64,000 nucleotides of DNA, taken from Okapia johnstoni (lineage: Eukaryota; Chordata; Mammalia; Artiodactyla; Giraffidae). The stretch lies in contig CM044316.1 of assembly GCA_024291935.2 (NCBI GenBank), positions 72,680,501-72,744,500 of the forward strand, given 5' to 3'. Each line of letters starts with the position of its first letter. Position 1 is the stretch's first letter. The position numbers and the translations under genes are program-made. Shown piece after piece: positions 1-11,894 of the stretch. The notes below the pieces were generated by a model that saw only the letters and a program-made list of their open reading frames with translations, was not told where the DNA came from and did no database searches.

Positions 1-95
1 CAAATAAACATCCCATTTTACAGATTAAAAAAAAATGGAGGCACAGAAAGGTTAAATAATTTGCCGCAGTCACATGTATTGTATTTGATTTCATT
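1..95 (-). repeat. MIR SINE remnant, truncated by window edge
   Basis: The text runs through the reverse complement of the MIR core: a 'cccattttacagat' block, then a 'gaggcacagaaaggtta' block, then a 'cacat' tract. This matches the usual '...ATTTTACAGATGAGGAAACTGAGGCACAGAGAGGTTAAGT...' order. The left part lies outside the window. Confidence 0.75.
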
Positions 96-1625
96 TCACT
101 GAAAGTTCTCAGAGATGAAAATGGCCTGAAACAGTGTTAAGAAGGGAAGGGCAGGGCCTGGCACATGACGCAACAGATGACTTAGTCCTCAGGCTTAGAA
201 TGTTGATGCTGTCTTCAATGCTGCCTTCCCCACTTCGTATGCTCTCTTTGGAACTTCTGCTTCTTCCCTACGGTGTCCCCCAAGGCACTGCCCTTACTCC
301 TGAGCCACCAGGCCCCTCTTCTGGGCCCCACACCATAGATTCCCCGCCTCTGGTTCCTGGAGCTGGCTGGGACTACTGTTGCCAACCTGGATGGTGTCCC
401 AAACCTGGTAAGGGTCCTGGGTGGTCCCTGTTTCTCCCTTCAGGGCACCCTCCATCGTTCACTGAGGAAGTGCAGACCACTTTCCACTCCAACATCCTCT
501 CCAGTCTAACTATAGATCACATTTCCAAGGCCACCTCTCAGGTGTTAGCACACTTTGTAACAAAACTGAGCTTCTGGCTCTTCTTCCATATCTATTCCTT
601 TCTTATCTCTTCACCTTTAATATTCCTTCGCCACTTCCATCTCTCCCAATTCTATCCATTAAAATTACATCCAGTCTTAAAGGCCTCAAATGTCTCCTTT
701 TCCCCAAGCCTGAAGTCAGATGTCATCTCTCTCTTTTTTTTTTCATCTACTATGCTTATTTACAAAACTATACTTCTTTTGCAGATTTTTGGGGGCCTCT
801 TTAGAAGCTTAAATGCATGAAGACTAGGAGGCTTGGCCAGGGTTAGGGTTCAAATTAGTCATATACTTGTTCATATTGGCAGAAACATAGTTTTACTGCT
901 GCCAACTACTGGCACTTACATGGTTAGCTTTATTAAAGAGATTCACAGACATTAAAGAAAATATGAAGCTTGTTCTTAAGTGGAAGCTGGTTACAGGAAT
1001 AAGCTTGCAGTTCTCAAGATGAAAAGCCTAAATGCTATTTCGAGTAAGAACTGAGAACAAAAACAGTCTAAACCAAGATGGTCTAAAAATCTTATTAAAT
1101 GCCATGCATCCACATTTTCTTTTTTTCTCCATTTGGAAAAGAATAGAGAAGGAGAAAGCAGCTTTCTTTTTTTTTTATTGCCTTTGTTGTCTTAAGAAAG
1201 CCTATTCTGCCAAAACTATAGCAATCATGCCGATCTTGGCATCTGTGATCTCTAACAGGTTTCAGACTTCCGAAAATGACTTGAAAATCACATGTCAGCC
1301 CACTAGAGGGGCAAAGGGAAATGCTGATAGGGAGTGAGTGAGTTTTATGTGCTCTTGAAATTCTAAGAAAAAAAATATGCAAAATGCTAATCAGAGAGCC
1401 TTCTATCTTTCATCTTCCCTTTATGACAATGATTAAGCTCATAATGTCTTTCAGAGACTTGGGCAAAGGGAAAAAAAGACGGAAAATCAGTATAGCAAAT
1501 GGCAAACATGCCATGGGTGTGGATCATATTGGGAACCTGCATCAGTGAGAATATGGTATTTGGATAACACTATCCCTGGATTGGTAAACTCAGATCTGTT
1601 ATACTTTTTGCCTGAAACACATTGA
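96..1625. other. Unassigned non-coding DNA
   Basis: No recognisable gene or clear repeat. A pyrimidine-rich part around 480-720 faintly resembles the 3' portion of an L2 LINE, but too weakly to call. A 228-residue open frame at 134-820 has a low-complexity Ser/Leu/Pro composition, no domain I recognise and no flanking splice or promoter context, so I treat it as chance. Confidence 0.55.
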
Positions 1626-1660
1626 AACACAGATGTGGATGTGTTTAGAACACAGATGTG
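1626..1660. repeat. Short direct repeat, 12-bp unit, 23-bp spacing
   Basis: The 12-mer aacacagatgtg occurs at 1626-1637 and again at 1649-1660. It lies just upstream of the double hairpin at 1687-1739. Confidence 0.8.
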
Positions 1661-1686
1661 ATTAGAACAGGCAGTTTGGTGATGGA

Positions 1687-1739
1687 AGTTTAGATACCTT
1701 CACTGGTATCTAAACTAGACGTGGGTCCGGCCCACGTCT
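1687..1739. repeat. Two abutting perfect stem-loops
   Basis: First hairpin: a 12-bp perfect stem, 1687-1698 paired with 1705-1716, with a 6-nt loop. Second hairpin: a 9-bp perfect stem, 1717-1725 (agacgtggg) paired with 1731-1739 (cccacgtct), with a 5-nt loop. No base separates them. The second contains several CpGs in an otherwise AT-rich area. I do not recognise a known element here. It could be a remnant of a DNA transposon end, a transcribed structure, or a product of template-switch mutation. Confidence 0.85.
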
Positions 1740-1865
1740 CACAGAGGAGGAAAGGAAGACTCTAGAATAGTGAAGTGACCACTCAAGTGAACAGGCTAAC
1801 TGGTGACAGGAACACAATTAGAATCCAGGTCTCTTGATGCTTAGCACTCTGTTTTTCATGTTGCC
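1740..1865 (-). repeat. MIR SINE remnant
   Basis: The order of blocks follows the reverse complement of MIR: a degraded 'cagaggaggaaa' block, then 'gtgac' and 'actggtgacaggaacacaattagaatccaggtctc', then 'ttagcactctg'. The similarity is moderate. Confidence 0.6.
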
Positions 1866-1902
1866 TCTCCCTTTTCATTAACTCCATTGAGAGAGAAAAA
1901 TA

Positions 1903-2292
1903 CATTAACACATATATGTGGAATCTAAGAAATGGTACAGACAAACCCATTTGCAGGGCAAGAATAGAGATAGAGAATGGATAGACATAGATAGACATAG
2001 AGAATGGAAGTGTGGACACAAGGTGGGTGTGGAAGGGAGGGTGGGATGATTGGGAGATTGGGATTGTCATATCAGTTCCATGCTTAAAATAGATAGCTAG
2101 TGGGAAGCTGCTGTATAGCGCAGGGAGCTCAGCTCGGTTCTCTGTGATGACCTAGAGGAGGGGTGGGATGGGGGGGCTAGGAGGGAGGTTCAAGAGGGAG
2201 GGTATATATGATGCATATAGCTGATTCACGTTGTTGTACAGCAGAAACTAACACAACATTGTAAAGCAACTATACTCCAATAAAGATAATTC
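1903..2292 (+). mobile_element. L1 LINE, 5'-truncated 3' end (artiodactyl type)
   Basis: It begins at the 'atatgtggaatctaagaaatgg' type motif and includes 'ctgtatagcgcagggagctc'. It ends with 'gtacagcagaaactaacac' and 'gcaactatactccaataaa'. This is the signature 3' untranslated end of artiodactyl L1. No ORF2 sequence is present. The copy is extremely 5'-truncated, as is typical of L1. A small internal tagacatagatagacatag duplication lies near 1981-2000. Confidence 0.9.
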
Positions 2293-3518
2293 TTAGGATT
2301 TATAGCTATTAGGTATTTACTGTCCGCAGTTGTTTTAAAATACCCAGGTTAGTACACATAGGCTGGCGACAATTATATGTAAAAGGCCTGCGTATTAAAT
2401 GTAAAGAAATACAAATGTTGAATGTAAAAATATAAATACTAAATGTAAGAAAATGTAGAATTTGCCAAAAAAAAGTAATGCTAGAGCATTATGGTATATA
2501 TTATTATGGTTAGCTTACTGTCAAAGATGAACAGTTAGAAAATAGATCGAAGTTGTCTTTTCACTTCTACTGTGAAGTGAAATGTGATGGCTTAAGGAAG
2601 CCCTTATGTCAAGAGATATCAGTGCGTCATAGTGCAGTCGGACTGGGGGCTGGTGGCCCACTGGCTCATCATTAGCCCAGCAGAACTGTTAGCTACGATA
2701 ACAGAAATATAAACAGAAGAATATTCTTATATTTTGTGGATTTTAGAATATTTGTGTGTGTATGTATATATTATTTACATACAAAAGGTATTTCCTTATT
2801 GCTTTTATTTGTGGAAGTCAGGAACTGCTATTTCCTGAAACTGGTAGTGATTTGGAGGTGTCCGGAAACAAAATATTGCTACTTAGCTAAATATCTTTGG
2901 GAGATAGACTAAGAGAATGTGGAAAGAGCAAGGAAGTACAGGCTAGATCATGATCAACTAGTTAATTCAGGTTTTCCTGGTAAAAAGGTACATGGGGCCT
3001 TGAAATTGTTTTTAAAAGGGTAACTTGACATTGTATGTATTTGTTTGAAATCACTTAGAAATTGATGTGTCACAGGAAAGCTTTCACTTACCCTAGTACA
3101 CCAATTAAAAGAATTAGACTTTCTTTTTTTAAAAAAGGGGGAGTGTTTATGTGGTAGGGTATAAACTACAGATTTTTTCAAAAAAACTCTCCCCCAAGGC
3201 ATTTTTGTTCCCAACTCTAAAGCAGAAATTGAGGGAAGATATAAAACAGGGAACACAAAGATGTTTCTGTGCGGCTAACATGGCCTCTGGAGTCCAGCTT
3301 GGGATCCATACTGCAGCAAGCTCATGTTCAGAGAGCTACAAATTGTGGCTGTTTCCTTACGACTGACGGAGACTGTGCCGCTGCTGGTATTTCCTTATTT
3401 AACTTTGTATTAGGGCACTTAATATTTTAAATGCCTAATCTAGATAAGATTTAAGGACAATAAAACAACAAATAGCCTGTGAAGACAGTGGCTGGCATAT
3501 AATTATTACAGGCTATGC
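2293..3518. other. Unassigned AT-rich DNA
   Basis: I see no gene and no repeat I can name. The short frames on both strands near 2954-3366 lack recognisable domains. Confidence 0.55.
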
Positions 3519-3735
3519 TGTTTTTTTGTTGTTGTTGTTGTTCAGTCGCTAAGTCATGTCCAACTCTTTGTGATCCCATGGACTGTAATCCACCAGGATT
3601 CTCTGTCCATGGGATTTCCCAGGCAAGAATACTGGAGCAGGTTACCATTTCCTTCTTCAGGGGATCTTCTTGACCTAAGGGTTGAACCCATGTCTCCTGC
3701 ATTGCAGGCGGATTCTTTATCACTTACTGGAAAAC
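3519..3735 (-). mobile_element. Bov-tA SINE
   Basis: The reverse complement reads tRNA-Glu-derived head (box around 'cctgcaatgcaggagac'), then the BovA body ('aatactggag...cccaggc'), then the BovB-like tail ('gactta gcgactgaacaac'). The tail ends in (AAC)n, seen here as ttgttgttgttgttgttc at the left edge. The tRNA head is diverged and slightly truncated near 3733. Confidence 0.92.
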
Positions 3736-4154
3736 AAATTCCACTGAGAGAAGGAGGTAATGACCACGTACAAAAACTTTTCCAGAGGAAGAGGGAATAC
3801 ACAAGACATTATCACAGTGAGATAAATTGGATTCATAATGCTAGTTTATATCTAATATGGTGCTTTGTGATTTCTCATTTTTTAAACCATGAAATCTCAT
3901 TTCCTTTTGCCTTATGTGACTGCAAAACAGTCTAGGGACAAAGAAGACAAGCTGAGTGGAAATGGATGGTCCCAGAAATAAGCTCAGAGGGTCCTATACC
4001 ACCTTAGACCCTTCGGCCCTTATCATAATTTTAAGATATAGGGGAGAAGGGTGCGTAGATATTATGATGAAACTGTTTAATTGATACAACTGTTCACTGG
4101 TCATTCTTTCAATTTACCCAATTAAAAGGTATAAGAAATAAATATTTTTCATAG
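3736..4154. other. Unassigned DNA
   Basis: AT-rich sequence with no gene and no nameable repeat. Confidence 0.55.
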
Positions 4155-4440
4155 CTAGTACATTAAGGTTGTCCAGAGAAACAACCAATAAGAGATATAT
4201 ATGGCATATGTTAATATTCATGTATGATATATAATAATAGGGTAACCTATTATTAAAAAAGATAAATCTATCTGTCATCTTCTTATCACTCTAGGTGATT
4301 ATAAGGAGAACTGACTCATGTGATTATAAAGGCAGCTAAGTCCCAAGATCTTCAGTCAGCAAGCTGGAGAACTGATGGTATACTTCCAGTTCTAGTTACT
4401 CATCTAGAAACACCCTCAACAGATACTCCCAGAATAAAGT
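4155..4440. repeat. Old interspersed repeat, probably L1M 3'-end type
   Basis: The series 'ggttgtccagagaaacaaccaat', 'tgattataaggagaactgactcatgtgattat', 'aagtcccaagatcttcagtcagcaagctggaga' and 'tctagaaacaccctcaacagata...cagaataa' follows a widespread mammalian repeat associated with L1M 3' regions. I recall the pattern but am unsure of the exact family name and orientation. Confidence 0.5.
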
Positions 4441-5494
4441 GAAGTGGAGAAGAATAGGAAAGTTGTGTAACTTGGCAAACATACAGTTTGTAACAGATCT
4501 TCCAACTCTTAATCCTAGGTCTTTTGACTACATTTTACATTTATTTCAAAGTCTAAACCAAGAACAACCAAATCTCCAAAAGATGTGTATTATGATAGGT
4601 AAAATAAGAATTTCCTTGGGCAAACTTGTCCTATGTTATACATAGTGTACCTATAATAGCTTGACATATTAGAATAAATGTAGCTTGAACTCAGCAGTAG
4701 TAGAGGTTAAAATGGCAAGAAATAAATGAAATAAGTATGTCAGCATAATTAATAATCAAAGAGCTACAGGAACTGCCCCAGACCAAAGACTTCTTCCCAC
4801 TAATGACTCAGGTTTGTCAGATTTCCTTTTGTTTGTTACTTTTCTCAGACGGCATTTTTTCCCCTCAAAATATTCCTGGGACATGTTGCACATTAAGTTT
4901 ATAGGATGTTTTCATCCAGTGGCCAGGGCCACCAGAACACTTTAAGGGTGTGGCCTCTTAGTGAGGGCAGATGCAAAAAGAGGGCAAAGAGCACAGAAAA
5001 GGGAATGGAATGCTGAACCAGACAGATTTCATTCTCTTGGTTTTGTGAGGATAGAGTTGCCTTCCAGGCAAGACTGTTAACTCATTCATTCACGCAGCTT
5101 CTTTCTTTACCTGTAAATGAGGGTTCAGTATTTTCACATCTTAGGGGCAAGACCTAAAGTTGTCACATAAAGCAAAAATCATACACAGCTGAAATCACCC
5201 TTGAAAACTTTACATCACCCTGGAAATGCAGTAGAGTCTTATAATTCTTTTAACAATTTGTATGCCTAAATGTGTAATATATAGTGTATAATAAAAGGTA
5301 CTTGCAAATTTTTTAAAAAATAGTCTCTTACATAGAAAAAAAAAATGTGTATTAAAACCCTAGACTCTCACTCAGCATGGCATGCATGGAGGGAAGTGCT
5401 AACTGCAACTGAGACTTTCACATCCTATCCCATCTTCTCTCATTCCATGGCCCATGCTCACTTAGTGGCAGATTGAGTTGTGATGTAATTTTTC
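4441..5494. other. Unassigned DNA
   Basis: No gene or clear repeat. AT-rich with short A and T runs. Confidence 0.55.
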
Positions 5495-5700
5495 TCTTTT
5501 AGTATTTTATCTTGGCATAATTTCAGATTTACCAAAAAGCTGTAACAGTACAAAGAATTCCCCAGTGTTAACATTTCAACCACATTTGTTACATCTTTTT
5601 TCCTCTCTCTCGTGTTTTTGCAGTAGATTTTAAAAATCATTTCCTCTTCTTTGTACATTTATTGTTAACTTCACATATTTTAACTGTACACATGATAGAA
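5495..5700. repeat. Old L1-related repeat fragment (tentative)
   Basis: The block 'ataatttcagatttaccaaaa...gtaacagtacaaagaattcccc...gttaacatttcaaccacatttgttacatc' follows a common mammalian old-LINE pattern (acttacagaaaagttgcaa / tacagagaattccc / ttaacattttgccacattt). Divergence is high. Confidence 0.42.
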
Positions 5701-6172
5701 TCCCATTCAAATTGCACCTCAGAGAAATTATGAGAGTGATTTAATTAATGTCATTGGTGTGCATTAGAAGCTGATAAAATGGATAAGTCAGAGCTGAGTG
5801 AAATAAAAGATGCCCAAAATGTTGACCTTCCCAAGCAAATGAATCCTAGGAACTGTAAAGAACAAAAAGCAGGCACTTCACTGTTGGTAAAAATGCTGGT
5901 TAGCCCGAATTATGAAAATCTTACTAAATTAGAATAAAGCCTGCTTTTGTGTAATTTGCATCACTAATGTGCTGTTACACTGGTTTTTTTGGTTGTTGTT
6001 TTGTTTAGTATACAGATGCAAGTGACATGTATGAGCTCATGAATAATTCAAAGATCCACTGTGAGTTCTCACCTCTGATTTTCATTGTTCCTCAGCATAG
6101 GAGGTCAGCTTTCCATTACTGTCAGAACTGGAAGAATTGTCACTGTGCAATATTATTGTTATTAACATTACT
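5701..6172. other. Unassigned DNA
   Basis: AT-rich DNA with no supported feature. Confidence 0.5.
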
Positions 6173-6220
6173 ACAAGTGATTATTGTGATTACAAGTGAT
6201 TATTCTTACAAGTAATTATT
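6173..6220. repeat. Three-copy minisatellite-like repeat
   Basis: The unit acaagtgattatt occurs at 6173-6185 and 6192-6204. A third copy with one change lies at 6208-6220. The spacers are 6 and 3 bp. Confidence 0.8.
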
Positions 6221-7026
6221 AAAATCCTGAATTATCTGATCTCCAAACAACAGGATGCAACTCATGCATTTTAAAACTTAGCTCAGTGCATCTTAATGTC
6301 TGTTAGCCTCTGAAGCTGGGCTACCGTTACTGCCTGATAGATAACTTGACTGTCCTTGTGCTCTTTTACAGGCTTAGCATAGAGTCACACTTTCTTAAAC
6401 AATCTGTTTTGAATCATAGAAAATGCTAAAACACTTCTGAGAGCAGAGTAAGGAATACCCCAAAAGGGAACCCCAATGACTAAGTCAAGTCAATTGAAGT
6501 CTGCAGTTCTTTTTAAAAATAACATTTTGTCAGCTGGTTGCCTTTATGATTTTAATGTTGTATTTGCAGTATTGTTTCCAAATCATCGACGTATATAGAA
6601 TTAATCTCCCTGACTTCCTTTGCTTGTAGAACACTTGGTTTTACTTCAGTTAATACATCTCGCCTGGTACCCAACCCGCATACACCCCTACCCCACCAAA
6701 AAAAACACCCAATGTTCAGTGGAATGGTCCGTGATGATTCTGAAGCTCACGTAGAAATTAGTGTTTCCATTGAGTGCCTGGTGAATGTGGAGGCACACCA
6801 GCTGCTTGCTGTTGTCTGTTACAGACTGTGGACGTACGAGTCCTGGAACTGCAATAACACTGAACAGAGTGAAACGTCTACCATGGACGAGGCACAGCGC
6901 ATGCACACTGAGGAGGGAGACAGGGTGATCAGAGAGCACAGAGACAGAGGATGGGTCTCAGCACCCGATCTGCCCGTTACCAGCTGTGTGCAAGGGAGAG
7001 GCAGGCGGAAGGATCTTGCCTTTAAT
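6221..7026. other. Unassigned DNA
   Basis: A 155-residue frame (6712-7179, plus) spans unremarkable sequence and then runs into a MIR element, which argues against a true coding region. No domain is recognisable. Confidence 0.5.
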
Positions 7027-7165
7027 GCATTTACTGGAGCAAGAACTTGTCAAAAGTTATGCCACTTAATCCATAAAACAGCCCCAGACACAGACGTTGT
7101 TAGCTACATGCTATCCATGGGGAAACTGAGCTCAGAGAGGTCACAGCCTGTCGCCATCTTAAAGC
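7027..7165 (-). repeat. MIR SINE remnant
   Basis: The blocks 'cacttaatccataaaacagcccc', 'ctatccatggggaaactgagctcagagaggtcac' and 'agcctg' reproduce the reverse-complement MIR core (taatcctcacaacaacccta / ttttacagatgaggaaactgaggc / agaggt). Confidence 0.75.
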
Positions 7166-7197
7166 GAGGAAAATATTAATAGAGGATGGGATACTGT

Positions 7198-7425
7198 AAA
7201 GGTTAAGGACATAGGCTCTGAGTCAGTCAGAAAGGAGTTCAGATCCTCTGTGCTAGTTTTAGCACTTATTGGCTGTGTGTTCTCAGGAAAATTATTGAAG
7301 TTAGCTTAAATTTTCTCATTTTTGAAGTCGGGAATATAATCACTCTTTTCTCCTGGGGTTGTTGTGAAGTGTAATTAAGATTGCATTCAACTGTTTATCC
7401 CAGTGCCTATAAAATGTTTAATTCT
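7198..7425 (+). repeat. MIR SINE
   Basis: Sense MIR order: 'ataggctctgagtcagtcag', 'gagttcagatcctctg', 'agcacttattggctgtgtg', 'ctcattttt', 'ctggggttgttgtgaagtg', 'cccagtgcct'. These give the tRNA-like promoter part, the core and the 3' part. It lies head-on against the minus-strand MIR just upstream. Confidence 0.85.
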
Positions 7426-8679
7426 TTAGTTACATTATTACTAATTTATGACAGACATGGACTTTTTCAAACTCACACATAACAATAATGATTCTCCTCT
7501 TTTCTCATATTATAAGATTATTTGTGTCCTAGTGAAATAAATGAGAGGAAGGTGGCTTGTAAATGGATGTGTATGCACACTTTTGTGATTGTTCTGTTTT
7601 GTTTCTTATGAGTATGGCCTGGGTCTCCGGTCACAATATAAGCTTCTGAAAAACTGGAGTCATATTTTCATTTCTTCTAGACCTTGTGTTTCTAATTCAG
7701 ATCTCTGACAACATAAAGTCCACAATAAACCCTAATTCAGTATTTCTTACCATCATTTATCTGCAGCACTTTTACTCAAATGAGAAACTTTTTATTTCAT
7801 ATTCATTATTTTGGATGGAAAACTATATAATCCAATTTGTCTTATATAGAAGAAGGGTATTATTGAGACCCAAGAATGCCATGAGTCCAACAATCATACC
7901 TTTATTATATTATAAATCTCCCCCTTCCACATGTCTTGAATATTGTTCATAGCAACAGAAATCATTTTAAAGGGGCATGTTACTATTTTTAATACCCACA
8001 GGTGTTTCATTCTTAAACTCCTTTCTTGCCCACATGAATTGCCAGTCTTACTCAGTACTGAAATAAATGCATATTAATTTTTAGGGTTGTTTATTTTATT
8101 TCCGCAGGTGCGTATTAATTTTGGAGTCCAGTTAAGTCTGTCTAGACCTTAAATGCCACCAGAGCTCTTAAACACACATTTATTTTTTACTGTTTTTGTT
8201 ACATTCTTTATTATAAGAATTAATGAATGTAGTTTTCATAAAGCTTATTGCTTACTTACCCTAAAGACTGGATTTGAGCATGCTGTTCTGGTCTGCTGAG
8301 TAAATTGAGATTTAATTACAGATATTTAATTTCTTATTATGAATTTCATGAACTGGAACTAAATGAGCCCTTCTTACCCATTTTCCATCTTTATATGCAT
8401 TATACAAACTCATCCTGGTCTAACTTCCATTATGTGCAACTTTCACTACTGACTCATGAATCATCACTGCCTAAGGTTTTGATGTAAAACATATGTTTGT
8501 TGGACAGTCTTACAGGGACAGTTCCTGGCTTTTTAAAAGTATATAAAGAAGGAATATTTTATTTGAAAGCAGAAATCAAGGTTAACCTTAAGAGAAATGA
8601 ATTCATGAGCTAAAGAAGGAGATAACCTTCATTTTGGAATTTAGAAATCAGAAACCCCCTCAAAGATTAAAATGTAACT
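7426..8679. other. Unassigned AT-rich DNA
   Basis: No supported gene or repeat. A short stretch around 7640-7680 is loosely like an L2 3' piece but not callable. Confidence 0.5.
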
Positions 8680-8819
8680 CTAATATCTGATGGCAACCCA
8701 CTCCAGTGTTCTTGCCTGGAGAATCCCAGGGACGGCGGAGCCTGACGGGCTGCCATCTATGGGGTCACACAGAGTCGAGCACGACTGAAGCGACTTAGCA
8801 GCAACAGCAGCTAATATCT
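8680..8819 (+). mobile_element. Bov-A SINE monomer with 9-bp target duplication
   Basis: The body runs from 'gatggcaacccactccag' through 'cttgcctggagaatcccagg' to 'cgacttagcagcaacagcag'. The flanking duplication ctaatatct is at 8680-8688 and 8811-8819. The element lacks a tRNA head and ends in the (CAG/CAA)n tail typical of Bov-A2. Only one body unit is present, whereas Bov-A2 is normally a dimer. Confidence 0.93.
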
Positions 8820-11479
8820 AACCATATTTATTTTCAAAAAAGTCAAATACAAAATGGGATATAATGGAACAGACTGATTTTGGTGGTAGTAGAACATAAT
8901 ATTAAACTGTAACAGTAATTGATTAAAGTTCCATTACCATTCCCTTTAACATTAATATGTTGGGTGCAATATTATGGAAAAAACTATATTTATAAACTAT
9001 ATTTACTAAACTGAATTTTAGTAAAAATAATTTTTTTTTTTTTGCACCAGAAACATGTTTATCCTGGAGTATGAAACAAATTTAAAATATTTATGTCATC
9101 TTGATGGCTGATTAGGCTGATTTAATCTGAAGAATTTTGTGATTAAATTTTCATTTCAAATGAAAACAGGTATTCATATTTGTACTTAGAATCTGGATAT
9201 AATTTATATTGGCTTGAACGTAGAAAGTTAAAAAAACAATTTTCAGCAAAACTGTCTCAATCAATATGACTCCCAAAATGGTGCTAAATGAACTGTAAAT
9301 CCACAAGTTATTAATTATTTTTTTTAACTTTAAGTGTTCTTTGAATGTTATCTAACATTGTGGTCCCTTTTTTGTGGTCTTCTGCATGTCACCTTTATTA
9401 GGAAGTCCATCTCCTTCCCTCACACCTCACCCCTTAGATGTCCAAGAACCCCTCAGGGTGCTGGCTCAGGTCTTGGAAAGGGTCACCCTTGTGTTGGTGC
9501 TGGATCCAAACTCAGCTAGGCCACGGAACCTAGGAGGCAACTGAATTTTGCAATTATCTCTAGAGATAGTAGCTTCAGAAGGAGATGTCAGGTCAAACTC
9601 AGGTAGTTATGGAGTCGTCCAAGATCACTACTAAGATGACTTAACACTGCCTCCAGTTAGGCCCCCAGTGCTGAGACAGGGGCTGAGCTTTCTCGTCCAG
9701 TGGTTGCCACTGAGGTTGGTGTAAATGCCTTCCCCTGTGACAGTGGTTCAAGGATGTGATATTGGGCTTGGGCAATGGGGTAGCTCTTTTCATTTGATAA
9801 CATGACTACATTCTTCCTGGCCCTCTCTTAGATGTTGCAACATGTTCTAGGGGCTAGTAGTTTATAAATACGTGGTCTCCATCCCACTTTGACCCCCCCA
9901 CCCCACCCTCTGTGGGGGTGAAGTCAGCCTTTATTCTCATCTCTCATGGGGATTTTATTTCCCAGGGCTCTCTTTGCCCTTCCCTGTCACTTGCCATTTG
10001 TCAGGATCATCTCACTTCACATCTCATTTCACACTATTAGGTTTCAAAATAAATTTGGGATCCTTATAGAGATTTACCAACCTTCTTGCCCAACAGCCTT
10101 CAGGATCTCTATCCAACACCTACAAAATATCAGTTCTGCCTCCCTGGATTAGTCTCTACAAATGTTTTCACTGAAACAACTGTTTTCACAGAAAATACTG
10201 TATTTCCTGAGCCTTTCCAATTATGAAATCACAGTGTTTTGGGTTTTGGATAATGATCAAGATTCAATTTAAAATTATCTGAAAGAATAGAAACTTATTA
10301 GAAATGATCTTCCTTTGAAAAAGTGTATTACCATTTAAAAAATTCTCAATTTGTCTCTTTGAAGAAAATTGTACAATATATTCTGGAAAAATAAGAAACT
10401 CAAATACTCATGAAAATATACCGTATCATATTTCATGTGATAGCTTAATGATTCTACTTTTTCTCATATGCTATGAGGATAACAAAAGGAATATAAATAG
10501 TACTAACAAAATTTGACACGTTTTTGACCTTCAAAGAATCAGGTAATACATGATAAAATTTTAAAACTAGCTCTGTATTCTATGTGGTCTACTGGACACA
10601 AACCAAAATCAGGTGATGCTCTTGACAGAAATGAACTGCAGATGTAAGAGTATGGTAGTGAGTGCTGTGGGCTGGAGGGGGAGGGGTTAGAGGTAGGTGA
10701 CTTCAGGGTGACCGCGGGTAAAGATATGAACACTTTCCTTCCTGTATGATCCCAGGAGAGAGATGAAAGGCTATTTGAATGTAGTCTAGCTTTGGATGAT
10801 TTAAGACATAAGATAAACTAACAGTTAAAGAAATATTCAGCAATATTTTCAGGAACAGAAAAACATTTCTGGTTTAGTCTTTGAGTCAGCCTTAAAGAGT
10901 CTCATGGCCACAACTGTGGGATGACATGGCCGTCAGTGGCAGAGAGGGCTTGGGACATCTCAGCACAGGGGTTTAAAAGCCATCGGCAAATAAAAGCAAA
11001 GTCAATATTCCAAACAGCATTTTTCATAAACTAAAACAGGTAAAAATATATATGCTTTCTTTCTCTTGAGTAATACATTTGTAACCAATTATCGGGCAGA
11101 CCCTTTGAGGAAACAACCTCAAGTGTTATCTCAGGGGTTTCGGGAAAGATTAGTTCACTCAGGTAGCTGGAGGTGTCAGCAGGGGAAGGGGCTGACTTTC
11201 ACTGTCTCTGGTTCTTCTTGATGGATATGTCATCATGGACTCAGAATAATGGGAGTGATTTTCACCTCATATTTCTTCACCTTCTTGCGTTTTGGCACAA
11301 TTTTACTGATTACTCTTGGCTCCATGACAACCTAAGATGGTTTAACACATCAGAAGCACTGCCATTGGAATGGAATCCTGTTATTCTTTGAATAGGAAGG
11401 GGGCTTAGTCATTGTTTAAAGCATTACCTTTGCTTTAGAGCTAAGACTCATACAAGTTACTCATAACAAGGACAGCAGT
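8820..11479. other. Unassigned DNA, 2.7 kb
   Basis: No gene that I can support and no clear interspersed repeat. A C-rich run near 9892-9908 with the following gtgggg can pair as a small hairpin (9901-9906 with 9912-9917). Open frames here are all under 75 residues and unrecognised. Confidence 0.55.
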
Positions 11480-11650
11480 AACAGCATTTATGGGCATTGG
11501 GCTAAGCAAATAACACAGACAATTTCATGTAATCCTCACGAAGATTCTCACTGCAAGAACACTGAGGCACAGACAGGTTTAAAGTCACACAAGTCAAAAG
11601 AGCAAAAGTGAAATTTGATCTCAGTAATCTGGTTGCAAAGACAAAAACTG
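11480..11650 (-). repeat. MIR SINE remnant
   Basis: Reverse-complement MIR blocks: 'ttcatgtaatcctcacgaagattctc', 'aacactgaggcacagacaggttt', 'gtcacacaagtc', 'aaatttgatctcagtaatctgg'. Confidence 0.72.
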
Positions 11651-11824
11651 AACTCTCAGACTATACTGCCATTTCTATTTTTACAATCAAGTGGCTTGGA
11701 AAATATTACATGGCAAATTAGTACAACTGCAACCCAGGTTGTCTGCCTCCCAGTCTTTTTCTGTTAGTGATCTGATTGAGCAATAGTTATAGCCTTTGGT
11801 TTTAATTACATTCATTCATATATT

Positions 11825-11840
11825 ACACACACACACACAT
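11825..11840. repeat. Short (CA)n microsatellite
   Basis: Eight-unit tract of alternating A and C, followed by a short TA stretch. Confidence 0.85.
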
Positions 11841-11894
11841 ATAATCAGCAGCCCTTACTTCATTGTCTTGCCTCTTTCTCATTTCCTATTTCTT

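Noticed and set aside
134..820. 228-residue plus-strand frame, the longest outside BovB apart from the RT fragments
   Set aside because: Leu/Ser/Pro/Phe-rich composition from pyrimidine-rich DNA, no domain, no splice or promoter context, and possible L2 traces beneath it.
6712..7179. 155-residue frame as a possible exon
   Set aside because: Its second half runs through a minus-strand MIR SINE and no domain is recognisable.
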